From: Porodaedalea pini
Lineage: Eukaryota > Basidiomycota > Agaricomycetes > Hymenochaetales > Hymenochaetaceae
Length of the DNA: 64,000 nt
NCBI GenBank assembly: GCA_002794775.1
Contig: NBAY01000004.1
Span: forward strand, 558,001 to 622,000
Direction of reading: 5' to 3'
Part shown: positions 30,095 to 41,771 of the stretch, one piece after another
Layout: the number at the start of each line of letters is the position of its first letter
How positions within the stretch are numbered: position 1 is the first letter of the stretch
The notes under the pieces: model-generated
Told to the model about the DNA's origin: nothing
The model's database searches: none
What the model saw: the letters and a program-made list of their open reading frames with translations, nothing else
Translations under genes and position numbers: made by a program

Positions 30095-30536
30095 TGTTAG
30101 GCAGGAGTCCAGGAGACGACTCGGACTGGGCAGGCCTCAGCTGACTGTCGTCTGGGACGTGCTATACTCGAGCAGGGACTCGGGACACACTATACTCAGG
30201 CTAGGTCATCACGGAGGTAAGAGGATTAATACAATGTACTCTACTACAGGAGGGGGACACGGTCTCACCTAGGTCATCATGGAGGTAAGAGGAAAAGCAG
30301 AACAGGTGTTCAAAGGCGATTCCTCTTCCTTATATACAGTGATCACCTCATGAGAACCGGTTGCCCAATTGTCTAAGATTACATAAAGAGAGCGGAATGG
30401 AACAAATGAAGGTCATGTGAAAGGAGTGTGGGAAATGATTTGAAAAGATGATTAATTATAATGAAAAGGAGTGATTAAAAGAAAAGACCTGGTAAAAGGG
30501 AAAATAAAAGAAAAGGGAAAAGTTCAAGTCCTAACA
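30095..30536 (-). repeat. Solo LTR of the A/C chromovirus family, minus orientation
   Basis: It is 442 bp, TGTTAG...CTAACA. Its reverse complement carries the tandem TCCTCTTACC... repeats, the primer-complementary motif (as AAAAGCAGAAC at about 30293) and a TATA region like element C. There are many CG-to-CA/TG differences. Flanks CCTTT and CTTAT do not match clearly, so no target-site duplication is called. Confidence 0.85.
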
Positions 30537-30752
30537 CTTATGTCTTCTACTAGATGCATGGCATTAGGACTGAGAAGAAAGGCACATATTGATGTGTTGT
30601 GAAAGCTTCACTTTCTTAATGATCACCTATATTTGAATTCTCTGAGGCAGCTTTTTCCATACATGGCAGGAAAATCTTGGTTTTTCTGTGAGGGAGGAGT
30701 ATATCATGGAGTGTTTAGTGGGGCTCATATAATTTTGGCTGGAAAAGCTGTA
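30537..30752. other. Inverted partial copy of the DLH1 3' flank
   Basis: The stretch 30661-30752 is an inverted, diverged copy of 32382-32475, the sequence just downstream of the DLH1 stop codon. The rest of this spacer shows no gene. Confidence 0.6.
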
Positions 30753-30943
30753 TATGGAGAATGAAACTAATTATAGTTATAAGCAAGAGGATGATGTGAA
30801 AAGATTTGGAACCTAAGTGCACATGACACAATAAGATCATGTGACTACTATTTATGGAAATTACAAATCATATGTTATTAGGTTCCAAATCTTTTCACAC
30901 TCCATCCTCTCACTTATGACTATAATTAGTTTCATTGTCCATA
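30753..30943. mobile_element. MITE-like element 2: 191-bp foldback, TA target site
   Basis: The arms 30753-30815 and 30878-30942 are near-perfect inverted repeats of about 64 bp around a 62-bp spacer. It starts TATGGAGAATG and ends CATTGTCCATA, flanked by TA (30751-30752, 30944-30945). Removing it restores the GCTGTACTATATAG seen, inverted, at 32373-32386. Confidence 0.78.
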
Positions 30944-30945
30944 TA

Positions 30946-32381
30946 CTATATAGCAACCCCTCTTTACACTTTTTGTCTACAGCTTCAACACAACACTTTT
31001 TCACCTCCAAAAAAATTACATGAATGTATCTACTTGCAATTTATGCAGCTGTGCTTTAGAAAAATTTTAGTGATTTTTTTGAGAGGTACACAGACATGTA
31101 ATGCATTAGGTCCCCTCTTTACACTTTTTGTCACACAATGTCACAGGGCAGAGGCCTGCGGGATCGTCATGTTTCCCAGGATGCACCACGAAGCTTTTGT
31201 CACTCTTTGTCACTTCTGAGATTATTCCTTCTCCTGTAATTCACAATCAAAAGATTATGGCTTGAAAAAAATCAGGTATGCATATATGTGAGTATAAAAC
31301 ACATCACTGCCCAAGACTTTATAAAAAATGGCATATATATGCTTTTTGAGGGCAGTTGGGCTCAAAAGCATGTGAATGAAGCATGTGAATGAACAATTTT
31401 AATTTATGTACATATCTTTTTGCCACAGAAGTATTGTAGGGGTGCAGACTCTTCTAATCCAAAGGGCGATTCGGGCTATGGCTCGTGATCGACCCGAGGG
31501 GGACTGCGGTGACTCGGTATACCGAGAGGGACAACCTAAGTAGAGCGAGGTTCGAGATATGAAGACTCGGCGATATGGATACCTGCGGGATTCTGGTTGG
31601 ACCAAGACTCGGGCGGGTAGAATCGGCACTTGTGACAGCGGCCGAGGGCATTCGGTGATTGGGTGACAGAGTTCTGAGAGTTGGTGACAGAGTCAGTGTA
31701 TACTGTTTTCAGAATGAGAGTCGGGCGAGTAGTGCGTAGTAATGCATGTAGTAGATTGTGGTCTAGGGGTGGAGAGGGGACTGTCTGTACTTGTCTCGTA
31801 TCTCCCTATCTCTCCCTATGTCTCTGTCTGTACAAACTACTGCAAATTTATACTAAATCAAAGCAGAGAAAGCGGTGCAAGACTCGGCCGAGTCTGTGTG
31901 AATGGATGTGAAAGTGAGTCGGTGATCGGTCTGCACACATCACACAGCCGATCATCGTGGAGTGATGTTGGAGTCCCCAACCTGCTCTTTCGTCTCCCAC
32001 CACTGCACACCCGTATCCCACGTCCTTGTCCTACTCGCCTAATTCCTTCCGCCTGTCCCCACGAGAGTCGGTCGTCCATGTGCTGGTTGAGTTCGTGCGA
32101 CATCCCTCTGTCCGATCGTGTCCATACCAAGAATTATAATGAAGAGTCGGCCACCGATTATGAATGAATAAATGGTAAAGTTTGGCGGCCGGTAAAGGGA
32201 TTCAAAGGAGTAGTGTAAGTGAGGGGAGAAAGACTCGGCCGGCGCGTAGGCGATGGTTAATTGCTACAGTATCTATAATGTATTTATGTTGTTTGAATAC
32301 ATCTTTACAAATTTTTGTGAGGCAAGAAGTGATGTGGAATATGGCGAAATTGAAAAAGTGTAAAGAGGGGTCGCTATATAG
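30946..32381. mobile_element. MITE-like element 3, TA target site, containing a solo LTR
   Basis: Terminal inverted repeats of 29 bp with one mismatch (30946-30974 and 32353-32381, CTATATAGC(A/G)ACCCCTC...). TA lies outside each end. Without the nested LTR it would be about 600 bp. The sequence inside has no transposase ORF. The flanks beyond the repeats are themselves inverted copies (30661-30752 and 32382-32475), so the true inverted repeat may be about 125 bp long. Confidence 0.65.
31435..32268. repeat. Solo LTR of another family, nested in MITE 3
   Basis: It is 834 bp, TGTAG...CTACA, GC-rich in AT-rich surroundings. It is flanked by GTAT (31431-31434 and 32269-32272), or by AGTAT if the last A is shared. 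Orientation is uncertain. ORFs inside it have no recognised domain. Confidence 0.75.
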
Positions 32382-32476
32382 TACAGCTTTTCCGGTTGAA
32401 ATTATATGAGCCCCACTAAACACTCCGTGATATACTCCTCCCTCACAGAAAACCCCGGATTTTCCTGCCGTGCTAT

Positions 32477-33683
32477 TCACAAATGCTTGCGGAACCACTC
32501 GACTGTGTTCACGAAAGCTTGCTCTTTACCTGCCTTGATCTCAGGCTTGCTCAGGTCACCACGGACCGCGAATCCGTGCGTGCAACCTGCAAAGTACGCA
32601 CGCTTGTAGTTCTCCGTTTCAGTCTTACCGCCACCGAGAATGTCGTCGCCGAGCTTCTGACTTTCGAGTGGGTACTGTTGGTCCTTTCCGAACCGGCCTC
32701 AACTTTAAGATGAAAAATGGCATTTGTGTGAGTAGACACTCACTTCGCATGAGTTGATGAGCAGCGGTACGCCGGTTGTCTTGAACTTTTCAGGGTCCTC
32801 GGGCGCTTTGAGAAGTGACGGGTGAGCGACGGCAGCGACCTTGATGACATTATCGAACGCGAGATCGAACGTGTAGCGACCGCCAAAGCAGTAGCCAGTA
32901 GCTCCGAATTCCTTCACTCCACGCTCCTTGAGTGCAGCGATAACCTTGTCAATCAGTGGCCGCGTCTGCTGAGCCCCATGCTTGGCCAACCACTCTTGGA
33001 GATTGAACTAGTGGTGGGATGAGAACGCGGCACAGGGGTCAAAGAACGGTTAATAAATTCATACTGAGACGTCAAGGGTGGTGATAGGGTCGCCGTTAAA
33101 GAGGTCGGGTATATATGTCTTGATCATATAATCAGCCCAGAGATCACATAATGTGCTGGAGACTACATACTTGGAAGCCGTTCTTCGCAAAATCATCCGC
33201 CTGGATTGAATGCATTGAACATATTGTCAACTGATACCTGGCATACAGCTTACAAGCAGCTGTACGCGTGATCGTCAGCAATGCACACATTTACGAAGTT
33301 CGATATAGGATTACTCACACGATTATTAACGAACTGGATCCCGAAAGCATCAGTCAGAAAGAGGATGGCCTTTGTCTTATCGTATTCCTTGCTAGAAAAC
33401 ACAGTTACTAACAGAGTACATGCGGCTCAGGAGAAGGAGGGCACTAACCCAGCCGGGGGAATGGCGACGTAGGTTTGAACGCCGTTGATCTCTTCGACCG
33501 TCCCTGCGTCCCATTCGTCAACGACGTTGGCAATCAATATTATACACTCTGTGAGACTCGCCTACGGACTCGCCCTCATGGGTAACGCCTTGTTGACGCG
33601 TTAGCGTGTAATAGACGGAGCAGAGCAAACGCGCCTCATAACTCTGTACACATACCAGTTACGCAATCGTTACAAAGTGACAT
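32477..33683 (-). CDS. Dienelactone hydrolase family protein, copy 1 (DLH1), multi-exon
   Basis: A cytosolic alpha/beta hydrolase of the type that opens cyclic dienelactones (carboxymethylenebutenolidase family). It starts MSLCNDCVTG at 33683; the last exon ends HL-stop at 32477. The large exon holds the nucleophile motif G-Y-C-F-G, and the last exon holds GCTHGFAVRG with the catalytic His. The exon plan is the same as in copy 2, including a 6-base micro-exon (33254-33259, Leu-Leu). Two oddities: the second intron has a GC donor (33561-33560), and the last exon seems to use a shifted acceptor so that Cys-Glu is followed by Asp-Gln-Gln-Tyr-Pro. The triad Asp would be kept. Downstream lies repeat debris. 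Confidence 0.82.
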
Positions 33684-34108
33684 AGTATCAATTAGGTGTG
33701 AGGCGGCGGTTGATGAGGGGAACGAGTAATGAAGTGTGTAAGTGCAGTGGGAGCCTCTTGATATATTCGAGATCTTTCGATCATGTGTGCAACCGTGACT
33801 TTTCAGCAGCCAATGGAAAAAAAGGCTCACTGTAGAGTAAGAGCTATTTCATAATGTCAAGAATGTTCAATGAAACAGCCAGAAGGAGGCATCTTCGCCT
33901 AGTGAGGCCGCGCGTTCACGCCGAACGGAGTTCTCTGAGGCAGTTTCCTCCATAGTCATTTGTGGGTACATTAACAAAAATTCCGACCCAGAGAAGTACG
34001 AGGCCGTCTCCGGCACTCCTAAGATCCTAGGTTTTTAAAAACAGAATTGACTTCGAGATGCAGCTTTATGGTATACTCATTTATCTCTGCAACACCACCC
34101 GAAATTGT
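33684..34108. other. Intergenic: DLH1 upstream and DLH2 downstream region
   Basis: The stretch 33830-33930 resembles 41800-41890, the displaced upstream region of DLH2 beyond the inserted LINE. This shows that the tandem duplication included promoter sequence. No gene seen. Confidence 0.55.
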
Positions 34109-35317
34109 TTACAAATGCTTGAGGAACCACTCGACTATATTTACGAAAGCTTGCTCTTTGCCTTCCTTGATCTCAGGCTTGCTCAGGTCACCACGAACCG
34201 CGAATCCGTGCGTGCAACCTGCAAAGTACGCACGCTTGTAGTTCTCCGTTTCAGTCTTGCCGCCGCCGAGAATGTCATCACCGATTTTCTGACTTTCGGG
34301 CGGGTATGCCATGTCAACCTAGACCCGAGATGAGAAAACCCATTACAATTACGAATAGACACTCACTTCGCATGAATTAATGAGCAGCGGTATGCCAGTC
34401 GCCTTAAATTCCACGAGGTCTTGGGGCACCTCGAGGAGAGAGGGGTGAGAGACAGCAGCGGTCTTGATTACAGTATCGAACGCGAGATCGAACGTGTAGC
34501 GAGCACCGAAGCAGTAGCCAGTAGCCCCGAATTCCTTCACTCCACGTTCTTTGAGTACAGCGATGACCTTGTCAATCAGTGGCCGCGTCTGCTGAGCCCC
34601 ATGCTTGGCCAACCATTCTTTGAAATTGAACTAGCGGTGAGACGAAGAATATCAGAACGCGGCACGGGGGTCAAAGTACGGTTAATAAATTCATACTGAG
34701 CCGTCAAGGGTGATGACAGGGTCGCCGTTAAAGAGATCCGGTGCGTATGTCTTGATCATATTATCAGCCCAGGAGATCACATAATGTGCTGGAGACTACA
34801 TACTTGGAAGCCGTTCTTCGCAAAATCATCCGCCTGGATTGAATGCATTGAACATATTGTCAACTGATACCTGGCATACAGCTTACAAGCAGCTGTACGC
34901 GTGATCGTCAGCAATACACACATTTACGAAGTTCGATATAGGATTACTCACACGATTATTAACGAGCTGGATCCCGAAAGCGTCAGTCAGAAAGAGGATG
35001 GCCTTTGTCTTATCGTATTCCTTGCTAGCAAGCACAGTTACTAACAGAGTACATGCGGCTCAGGAGAAGGAGGGCACTAACCCAGCCGGGGGAATGGCGA
35101 CGTAGGTTTGAACGCCGTTGATCTCTTCGACCGTCCCTGCGTCCCATTCGTCAACGACGTTGGTAATCAAGTATTATACACTCTGTGAGGCTCACCTACG
35201 GACTCGCCCTCATGGGTAACGCCTTAACGACGCGTTAGCATACGACACACAGAGCAGACCAGACGCGCCTAATAACAGTGTACACATACCAGTTATGCAG
35301 TCGTTACAAAGCGACAT
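34109..35317 (-). CDS. Dienelactone hydrolase family protein, copy 2 (DLH2), 9 exons, 248 aa
   Basis: Exons on the minus strand: 35290-35317, 35196-35222, 35082-35136, 34952-35034, 34887-34892, 34804-34833, 34697-34750, 34377-34630, 34109-34318. They sum to 249 codons. The product has MSLCNDCITG, INGVQTYVAIP, LFLTDAFG, the micro-exon Leu-Leu before ADDFAKNGFQ, YAPDLFNGDP, the nucleophile elbow GYCFG, CEVDMAYPPESQ (putative catalytic Asp) and AGCTHGF (catalytic His). All introns are GT-AG. A LINE sits 154 bp upstream of the ATG in the same orientation and may alter expression. The substrate is not deducible. Confidence 0.88.
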
Positions 35318-35470
35318 AGTATCAACTAGGTGTGAGGCGGCGGTTGATGAGGGGAACGAGTAGTGAGTGTGTTGGTGCAGCCTAAGTGGGAACCTCTTAT
35401 GCGCAACGTGACTTCTTAGAATCTTACTATCTTAGTAGCCTAAGTTGTCGACCCGGCAAGCTAGCATCAC

Positions 35471-35481
35471 GTGCGTCACAG
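35471..35481. repeat. Target-site duplication of LINE 1, left copy
   Basis: GTGCGTCACAG, repeated at 41761-41771. It is preceded by CAC, so the site reads CAC^GTG. Confidence 0.9.
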
Positions 35482-35621
35482 TTTATAATCTCTGCTATCT
35501 ACTCCTAACAGACTACCAACCGCAAAGGAACCAGGACAAACCGAACGGAAACATGCGTAGTGCGTAAATGGGGTGTGATCGTAGTAGTAAGAGTGAACTA
35601 ATTGAAAACCGGGATTTAAGA

Positions 35622-38600
35622 CTAAAGGTAAAAGGATGGGGGTAGATCAGATAAAAGTGGCATACTGTCCGGTGGGCGACGAAATGAAAAGTAGGCGAAT
35701 TTTAAGAGAAGAAGAAAGTTATTTGGACGAAACCATTCAGAGAAGGATAATGGTAAAGATCGTTGACGAAAAAGGCCATTGCGAACTAACGCGAAATAAG
35801 GACAAACATTAAGAAAATGACGAACATCATGTTTAATGCACGAAGGGTCAGGGCAATGTGGTTTGAGGTTTCGATCATGCAAATCGAGCGCGTTCAGCAT
35901 GAAGCTGGCGGCGCGTGAAAGAACTGAGCGGTGTATCATCTTCCGTGGAGAAAGCTTCAGGAACGATCGTAGAGATCGGGTTGGGTTGAGGATGAACGAG
36001 GACGGCTCGAGGATAGAGCGATGTCCACGCAAGTTAACGATGTTGGCTTTCCAAGCTCGAAGAAGATCGAGATGTACTTGTGCCATCAAATTTGGGAGTG
36101 AGTCCGGTATGTTCTCGCGATGAGGGTTGGATGCTGCGTCTTTTGCCAGCTTGTCGGCTTTAGAATTACCCAGTACTCCTCGGTGGGACGGGAGCCACTG
36201 GACGGTAATGTGAGAGGCCTCATGATGGAGGACTAGGAAAATCCCGCAGAGGCGGTGGAACAGGATTATGAAGTCGGCATGACGGGCGTCATCTGAAAAG
36301 ATGAGCTGAACGCAATTGAGCGAGTCGGAGACGATGTGGATATGGACCGGTGTGGAGCATTTCGAAAGGAGAGATGATATACGGCGCATAGCTGCGATGA
36401 GCGCTTCCTGCTCTTCAAACAATATGTTCGAACGAGAGTGCGCTGCTGAGGAAAAGACAGCGAGTTCTTGCTGATTATGCATGATAGCGAAACCGTGACC
36501 ACCGTTGTGGTAGCCATCGGCATCAGGGATGATAGAGCCATCTGTGAAGATAAAATATTGATAAGGGGGAGGGTGTAGAAAGAAAGAGTTGAAATCGCGA
36601 ATAGCCTGAGGGCGCTGTGCTAAAGTTGGAATGGGAGTCATAATGAGGCACGAATGAATTGGAGTGAATGATCGAAAAGACATTTCTTTAGGGATCTGAA
36701 TATTAGGAAGAAGAGAAGACAACAGATATTGCTTGGAAGCAGGAACAAGTTTCGAATGAGAAAAATATGACAAAAGAAATCGTTGAGAGAGTGAACGAAT
36801 GAATAGGTGGAGGGGTGGACATGATAAGAAGGATTCGGCTATTGCAGGTGCGATGCTTGAATGGAAAATAGCGTGAAAAAATTGATCTTGGGTTTTTTGA
36901 AGAATAGAGGGGATGAATGAAGATTCGGGGAAAAGAACGGCGCCGTATATGGCGACGGAGCGAATTAAACCAGAATAAAGTAGACGGGCGTATTGGAAAT
37001 ATGCGCCATTAGACCGGTTGAAGAGAAAACGACGCTGATGAAGAGTAGAAATGGCTTTGTTTGCCCGAGATTCGAAATGAAGTTTGGGCGAGAGGTTGTA
37101 CGAAAAAATGACGCCTAACCAAGTAATGTGACGTGAAGGGGGAATAACGCGATTGTTGGGTAAAGACAGAGCTGCTTGAGAAGAAGAAGGGGAATTAGTT
37201 AAAAAGGAGCGAAAAGTATAATCGGCCATAGCGCGATGAGGAATGATATGAAGGAGTTCGATGGCATTGGGGTCAATGGATAAGCCAATGGATTCGAATT
37301 GGAGTGAAAGAAATTGAAACTGGTTGCGAAGGCGTACTAAATTGGTAGATATGCTGAGTGATCGTGCATAAAGAAGGTGATCGTCCATATAGGCGAGTAA
37401 AGGGCGATGAGGACCAAAACAAGTGTTGTAGGCAGTGATAACATCTGCTGCCGCGAAAATGGAAATGAGGGGGGACAGTGGGGACCCTTGAGGGACACCG
37501 CGATTGGGTTTAATAAACGGGGGAGAAAAGAAATTGTTAAAGTGAAAGGAAATTGGCCGGTTTCGAAGCCAGGATGATAGAACGTGAATAATGTTCGGGT
37601 GGACATTGGAACGAATAAGTTTGGAAAGAAGGAAGTTATGCGAGATATTGTCGAAAAAACCTTGAATGTCAACGGTAAGGACAGAAGTAATAAGATAGCG
37701 ATGTCGCTTGTGTAAAGTTCCCAAGTTATCGCCGCCAGTGAAAATAAAGGGTTGGTTAAGAATAGTAGAAAGTAAATCATAACAAGCAGTGAGCGAAGAC
37801 CGGTGTTTTCGGCAACCATGTTGAGAATCAGGAAGAAGGTTGTTAAGTTCGAAAAAGGGCTGAAGAAGGTTGAAAATAATACGTTCAAAAAGTTTACCTA
37901 TGGTATCAACCAAGGTAATTGGTCAAAACGCACGAGGGACTGTGAAGTCGGTGCACTTGGGTTTGGGAATAAACGTGACAAGGGAAGTTTTAAAAGAAAG
38001 TGGGAAATGACCGATTTTTAAGCACAACGAGAAAAGGTCGACGAAAAATTGCCCTTGATGCTCGACTAGAAGCTCCAAATGTTTATATGAGATGTGGCTG
38101 TTGCCAGGACTCGTTTCGCGATCGATGCCCTGAAGTGCAGCGTGTATATCACTTATTTCGATAGGGCGGATATCGCGGAGGACAGGGAGAGGTATGGCCT
38201 CCGGCGTATGTGTTAACACGGGGAAAAACGTCTCTCGGAAGAGGGATGATTTGTCGGCTTCCGTCACGGAGAAAGCCCCGTTCGACATACGAAGTGCACC
38301 AATGGGGGCGCGGCGGCGTGCAGTGCCTAGATGTTGATTGCGCCATACAGACTGCGCGTCCGATTGCTGAAGACGGGAGCCATAGAAAGCATTCTTGGCT
38401 CGGGTTATTTCGGAGTCGAGACGAGTTTTCGAGTCGGGGTTAGGATTGCGACAATGTTCGCGATAAAGGCGAGAACACGCTTCGGACCACCAATTGTTGG
38501 GGCCAAAGTACGAGCGGGCTTTTCGTTTCTGAAGAAAGAAGGTGGCAAAGTCTGAGATGGATGAGTTAAGTAAGAAAAGAAGGTCGTCCAGCGCCTTCGG

Positions 38601-39449
38601 AGTGTCGATCCCTGTTAGAGAAAAGGGGAAGGAATGAGATTCGCAAAACTCTGCTATAAAAGTAGGTAAATCACGGGAGCGAATAGAACGAAGGGGAGGT
38701 TGCGGTTCTGCAGATAAAATGTTGACGCTAAATGAAAAGCGTAAAGGGCGGTGGTCTGAGGAAATGTCCAGGGAAGGGTCTGAAACGGAAACGCTTTGTA
38801 GAAGAACGGGGGCAAAATCTTCTGAGGCGATAATAAGGTCAATAATGGACTTGGAACCCGAAGAACGATTAAAATAAGTGTGCTGGTCTTGAGGGTTACA
38901 AACGGTTAGGTCATTCTCGTTGATCCAGTCAATGAGAGCTGATGATCGTGGAAAGGCGGAGGATTGATCTGGGAAAGACCAAAGGTTCGAATGGCGATTA
39001 AAATCACCTGTTAGGATATTAGATGGGGTTTCGAGGGACGGAAGGGGGTCCTCGAATTCATGCAAGGAGGGGGAACTGTAGACGTTCCAAAGCAATAAAG
39101 GGGATAAGTCGCCCCGCGAGATCGAAATGACCGTAATGTTGGGAGACGAATGAGGGAGAACGTGAAGTGAAACGCGGTGAACAATACGGGGGTGCACAAG
39201 AGTGCAAACCTTGTGTCTGTCCGGAGAGGAGGGACGGAACACAGAATAGGGAGCGTAGTTATGAATATTGAAGACTCTCGAACCCGCCGAAGAAGATTTA
39301 GAAGGGATGATAGAATATACTGTTGGAATCTCCTGGAAGCAAATGATATCAGGAGCCATGTGGGTGGTAGAAAAGGAGCGTAAAAGAAAATCGAATGTGG
39401 GTTCTGAATTTCGAATATTTAGAGAAAAAACAGAGATTGCGTCAGTCAT
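35622..39449 (-). pseudogene. ORF2 of LINE 1: AP-endonuclease, reverse transcriptase, RNase H; one internal stop
   Basis: The likely start is ATG 39449 (MTDAISVFSLNIRN), 5 bases after the ORF1 stop. The endonuclease has CFQEIP, GDFNRHSN and SDHRPLR. A TGA at 37920-37922 stands where LINE 2 has CGG (Arg, PRAFRPITLV). After it the RT continues with GVPQGSPLSP and YMDD. RNase H has FTDGS, EEQEAL, VSDSL and KADKLAKDAA. A C-terminal CCHC-type motif is C-x4-C-x6-H-x4-C. Except for the stop it is collinear with LINE 2's ORF2. Confidence 0.92.
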
Positions 39450-39454
39450 AAAGA

Positions 39455-41688
39455 TCAGAAGGGGGAACGATAGTTGCAGCGAGCTGGACACTCTGATGAC
39501 CTGGCACTGTGATTGCCCTGGCAGTTAATGCACAGGGCGAAATGCTCGCACTGAAGGTTGTTGGAAGCTGTACACGGTGCGCATTTGGCGATGTGGACAG
39601 CAGTGCGATGGGTTTCCGAGCAGATCGCGCATCGAGCTACTGATCGACATTTGGCGGCGGTGTGTCCCAAGCGATGGCAATTGTCGCATTGGTTGATAGT
39701 TGGGCAGGCTTTCATTTCCTCGAGTCGGCGGATGACGCCGAACACGGGAACCGATCTGTTATTGTGTAGGAAAAAATGGTCAAAACATAACCGCGCGTCG
39801 TCTTTGAGGACAACCGATACGTTGCAGTAATCGCGCTGGTTGAGGCGCTCGATAGAAGACATGAACCGGGGTGGGAACATGAATTCATACCCTTCAAACT
39901 GGGGTAAGGAAGAAATCTCGTCCACGAGATCCTTTTCTGAGTAGATGAGATTAGTGTCTTTATCGTATACCGGGACTCCAGGGATGACCATTTTGAACTG
40001 AGGCGACGGAGTGAACGCCTTAGCTCCCGAAATATTGATGATTCGGTTGAGCTGAGAAACAAGTGAGCTGTGCTGTGAATCGAAATCGGAACGAATGTTG
40101 GTGAATGCGATTAGTAAGTTACTGTTGGAAGTGTATTCCACATTCAGGATAACCAGATGTTTGAAAGATGGATTGCCCTTAAGGCCCGCGCGAACTGCGT
40201 TTTTAACAGATAAGGGGGAAGGGCGGACGGCCAGATCCCCCGGAAGTGAAAAGAAAATACGCCGGACGTTGCGAATGCGGGTGTTGACCGATCCGTTAGA
40301 CCGGTTAATGGGAACTGTAGAGATTTCCCCTTGGGGGTTCTGTTCAGTTATGCGGACTACCTTGGTAGGGGTAGTCTTGGGTTTCTTTTGTGCCGCTTTG
40401 GCATAAGATACCGTTGTAAACCCGTCCTGGTCCGTACCGACCGACGCGATAGGGGGGTAGTGTACTTGGGTTTGGGAGCCTCGAGGGGCGTTATGCTCCG
40501 AATGAGCGTAGCCATCAGGGGCGATGATGACGCCCTCCGTAGTCATGCGGAAGCCCGAGCCTGGGACTCGAGTCTTGGCGACGGCTGAAGCGTACTCGGT
40601 TTTACCGTTCTTAGGGACCGGGATGCGTTGTTTAATGATTGGGGCTGGGGGGGGAACCTAGGATCATGAACAAAGCGAGCCCCAAGGGGGTCTGGTAAAA
40701 TTTTCTGTTGTTTATTGTGATTAGCGTTAGCAGAAGCAACCGAATGAACGATGGGAGCAGGGATGTCAGAGAGCTGTTTTTCGATTTTGTTGGTTTTTTC
40801 CGAAATGGATGAAATGACTGCGGAAAGGTGTTGAATAGAACGGGACATTGAGTGCATAGTGTCCGTGATTTCCTGGTCACGGATGGTCTGGCTGTTAGTA
40901 TAGATGTTTTCAAATACGTGTTTAAACGAAGGGGAATGGATACGGAAAGTCGAGTGGAAAGCCTCAAGACTTTCGTTGGCTGAATTAGACAGGCTTGTTT
41001 CGTCGTCCAAGCTGTTCGACTTGTTTATCCAGGACACTAAATTGGACCCGATATTAGCAAGGATGGCTCCGGCGCGAGCCGGATCATCGAACCAGGGCTC
41101 GTCAGATGACCAGGTCGGTTGTGAAATAAGCGTGTTAATGGTGCCGATGGTTTCTTTGGTGAGGCTCGCAAAGGAAATGTTGACCTTTTCGGCGATGGCC
41201 GGATCAGTCATTTCATCGATGTCGTCCATAATGTTGTCCACTTGGGGGGCCTGACTGGTATGCTCGTCCGGGATGTACAGATCGTCGTCCATAGCATCGT
41301 CGTCAATTCGGGCTGGGGGCGGGATAGGCATATGTTCTTCCTCTGAGTTCGATCGTTTGAGCGTATTCTGTGATTCAATATCAGGAGTCGGGGGGAGGTC
41401 CCCTTGTTTACGGAGCTTGGCGGCATGTTCGTCCGCCTCGACGTCGGGAGACCAATTGGCGCGATTCGACACTACGGTAGCACATACGTTGTCATTGTGG
41501 TTGTAGGTCTTGTCGCGACCACAAGTGACACATAATTTGGCGGTCCCGCTAACACACTGGCGACTGTGATAGGGGAGATCCTGTTTACACTCCTCACACT
41601 TGGTGGGGTCCTTGGGATTGACAAGGGAGCGGTAAGACTTTGTCTTGTTCAGAGAGGCTTTAGCTCTGGTCAACATTTTGTTGTCCAT
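39455..41688 (-). pseudogene. ORF1 of LINE 1: Cys-rich RNA-binding Gag-like protein, frameshifted
   Basis: It starts MDNKMLTRAKASL at 41688, as in LINE 2. The N-terminal part has paired C-x2-C...H...C motifs (CEECKQDLPYHSRQC, CVTCGRD). The frame breaks in the G8 run at 40647-40654, which is one base shorter than the aligned LINE 2 sequence. It continues from about 40546 and ends with zinc knuckles (CDNCHRLGHTAAKC, CAICSETHRTAVH, CINCQGNHSARSSEC). The stop is TGA at 39455-39457. Confidence 0.9.
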
Positions 41689-41760
41689 TGCGAGGGAGAG
41701 AAGAGATAGTGTTGACTGCAAGTTTTCCCACGATCGAGGTGATGATGGTAGGAGATCAAG

Positions 41761-41771
41761 GTGCGTCACAG
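41761..41771. repeat. Target-site duplication of LINE 1, right copy
   Basis: GTGCGTCACAG, identical to 35471-35481. Confidence 0.9.

Larger units (their letters stand above)
35482..41760 (-). mobile_element. LINE 1: Tad-like non-LTR retrotransposon, full length, inactivated
   Basis: It is 6279 bp with an 11-bp target-site duplication. ORF1 (Cys-rich, zinc knuckles) and ORF2 (endonuclease, RT, RNase H) are present. The 3' end (at 35482) reads ...GATTATAAA without a long poly-A. ORF1 has a frameshift in a run of G and ORF2 has one stop, so this copy should not be autonomous. Confidence 0.93.

Noticed and set aside
30095..30536. Target-site duplication for this solo LTR
   Set aside because: CCTTT and CTTAT do not match well enough to call.
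31681..32167. ORFs of 76-141 codons on both strands
   Set aside because: Inside the GC-rich solo LTR; overlapping in several frames with no domain.
35836..36123. Plus-strand ORFs overlapping LINE ORF2 (also 44599-44889 and others)
   Set aside because: Reverse-strand shadows of the conserved RNase H and C-terminal coding sequence.
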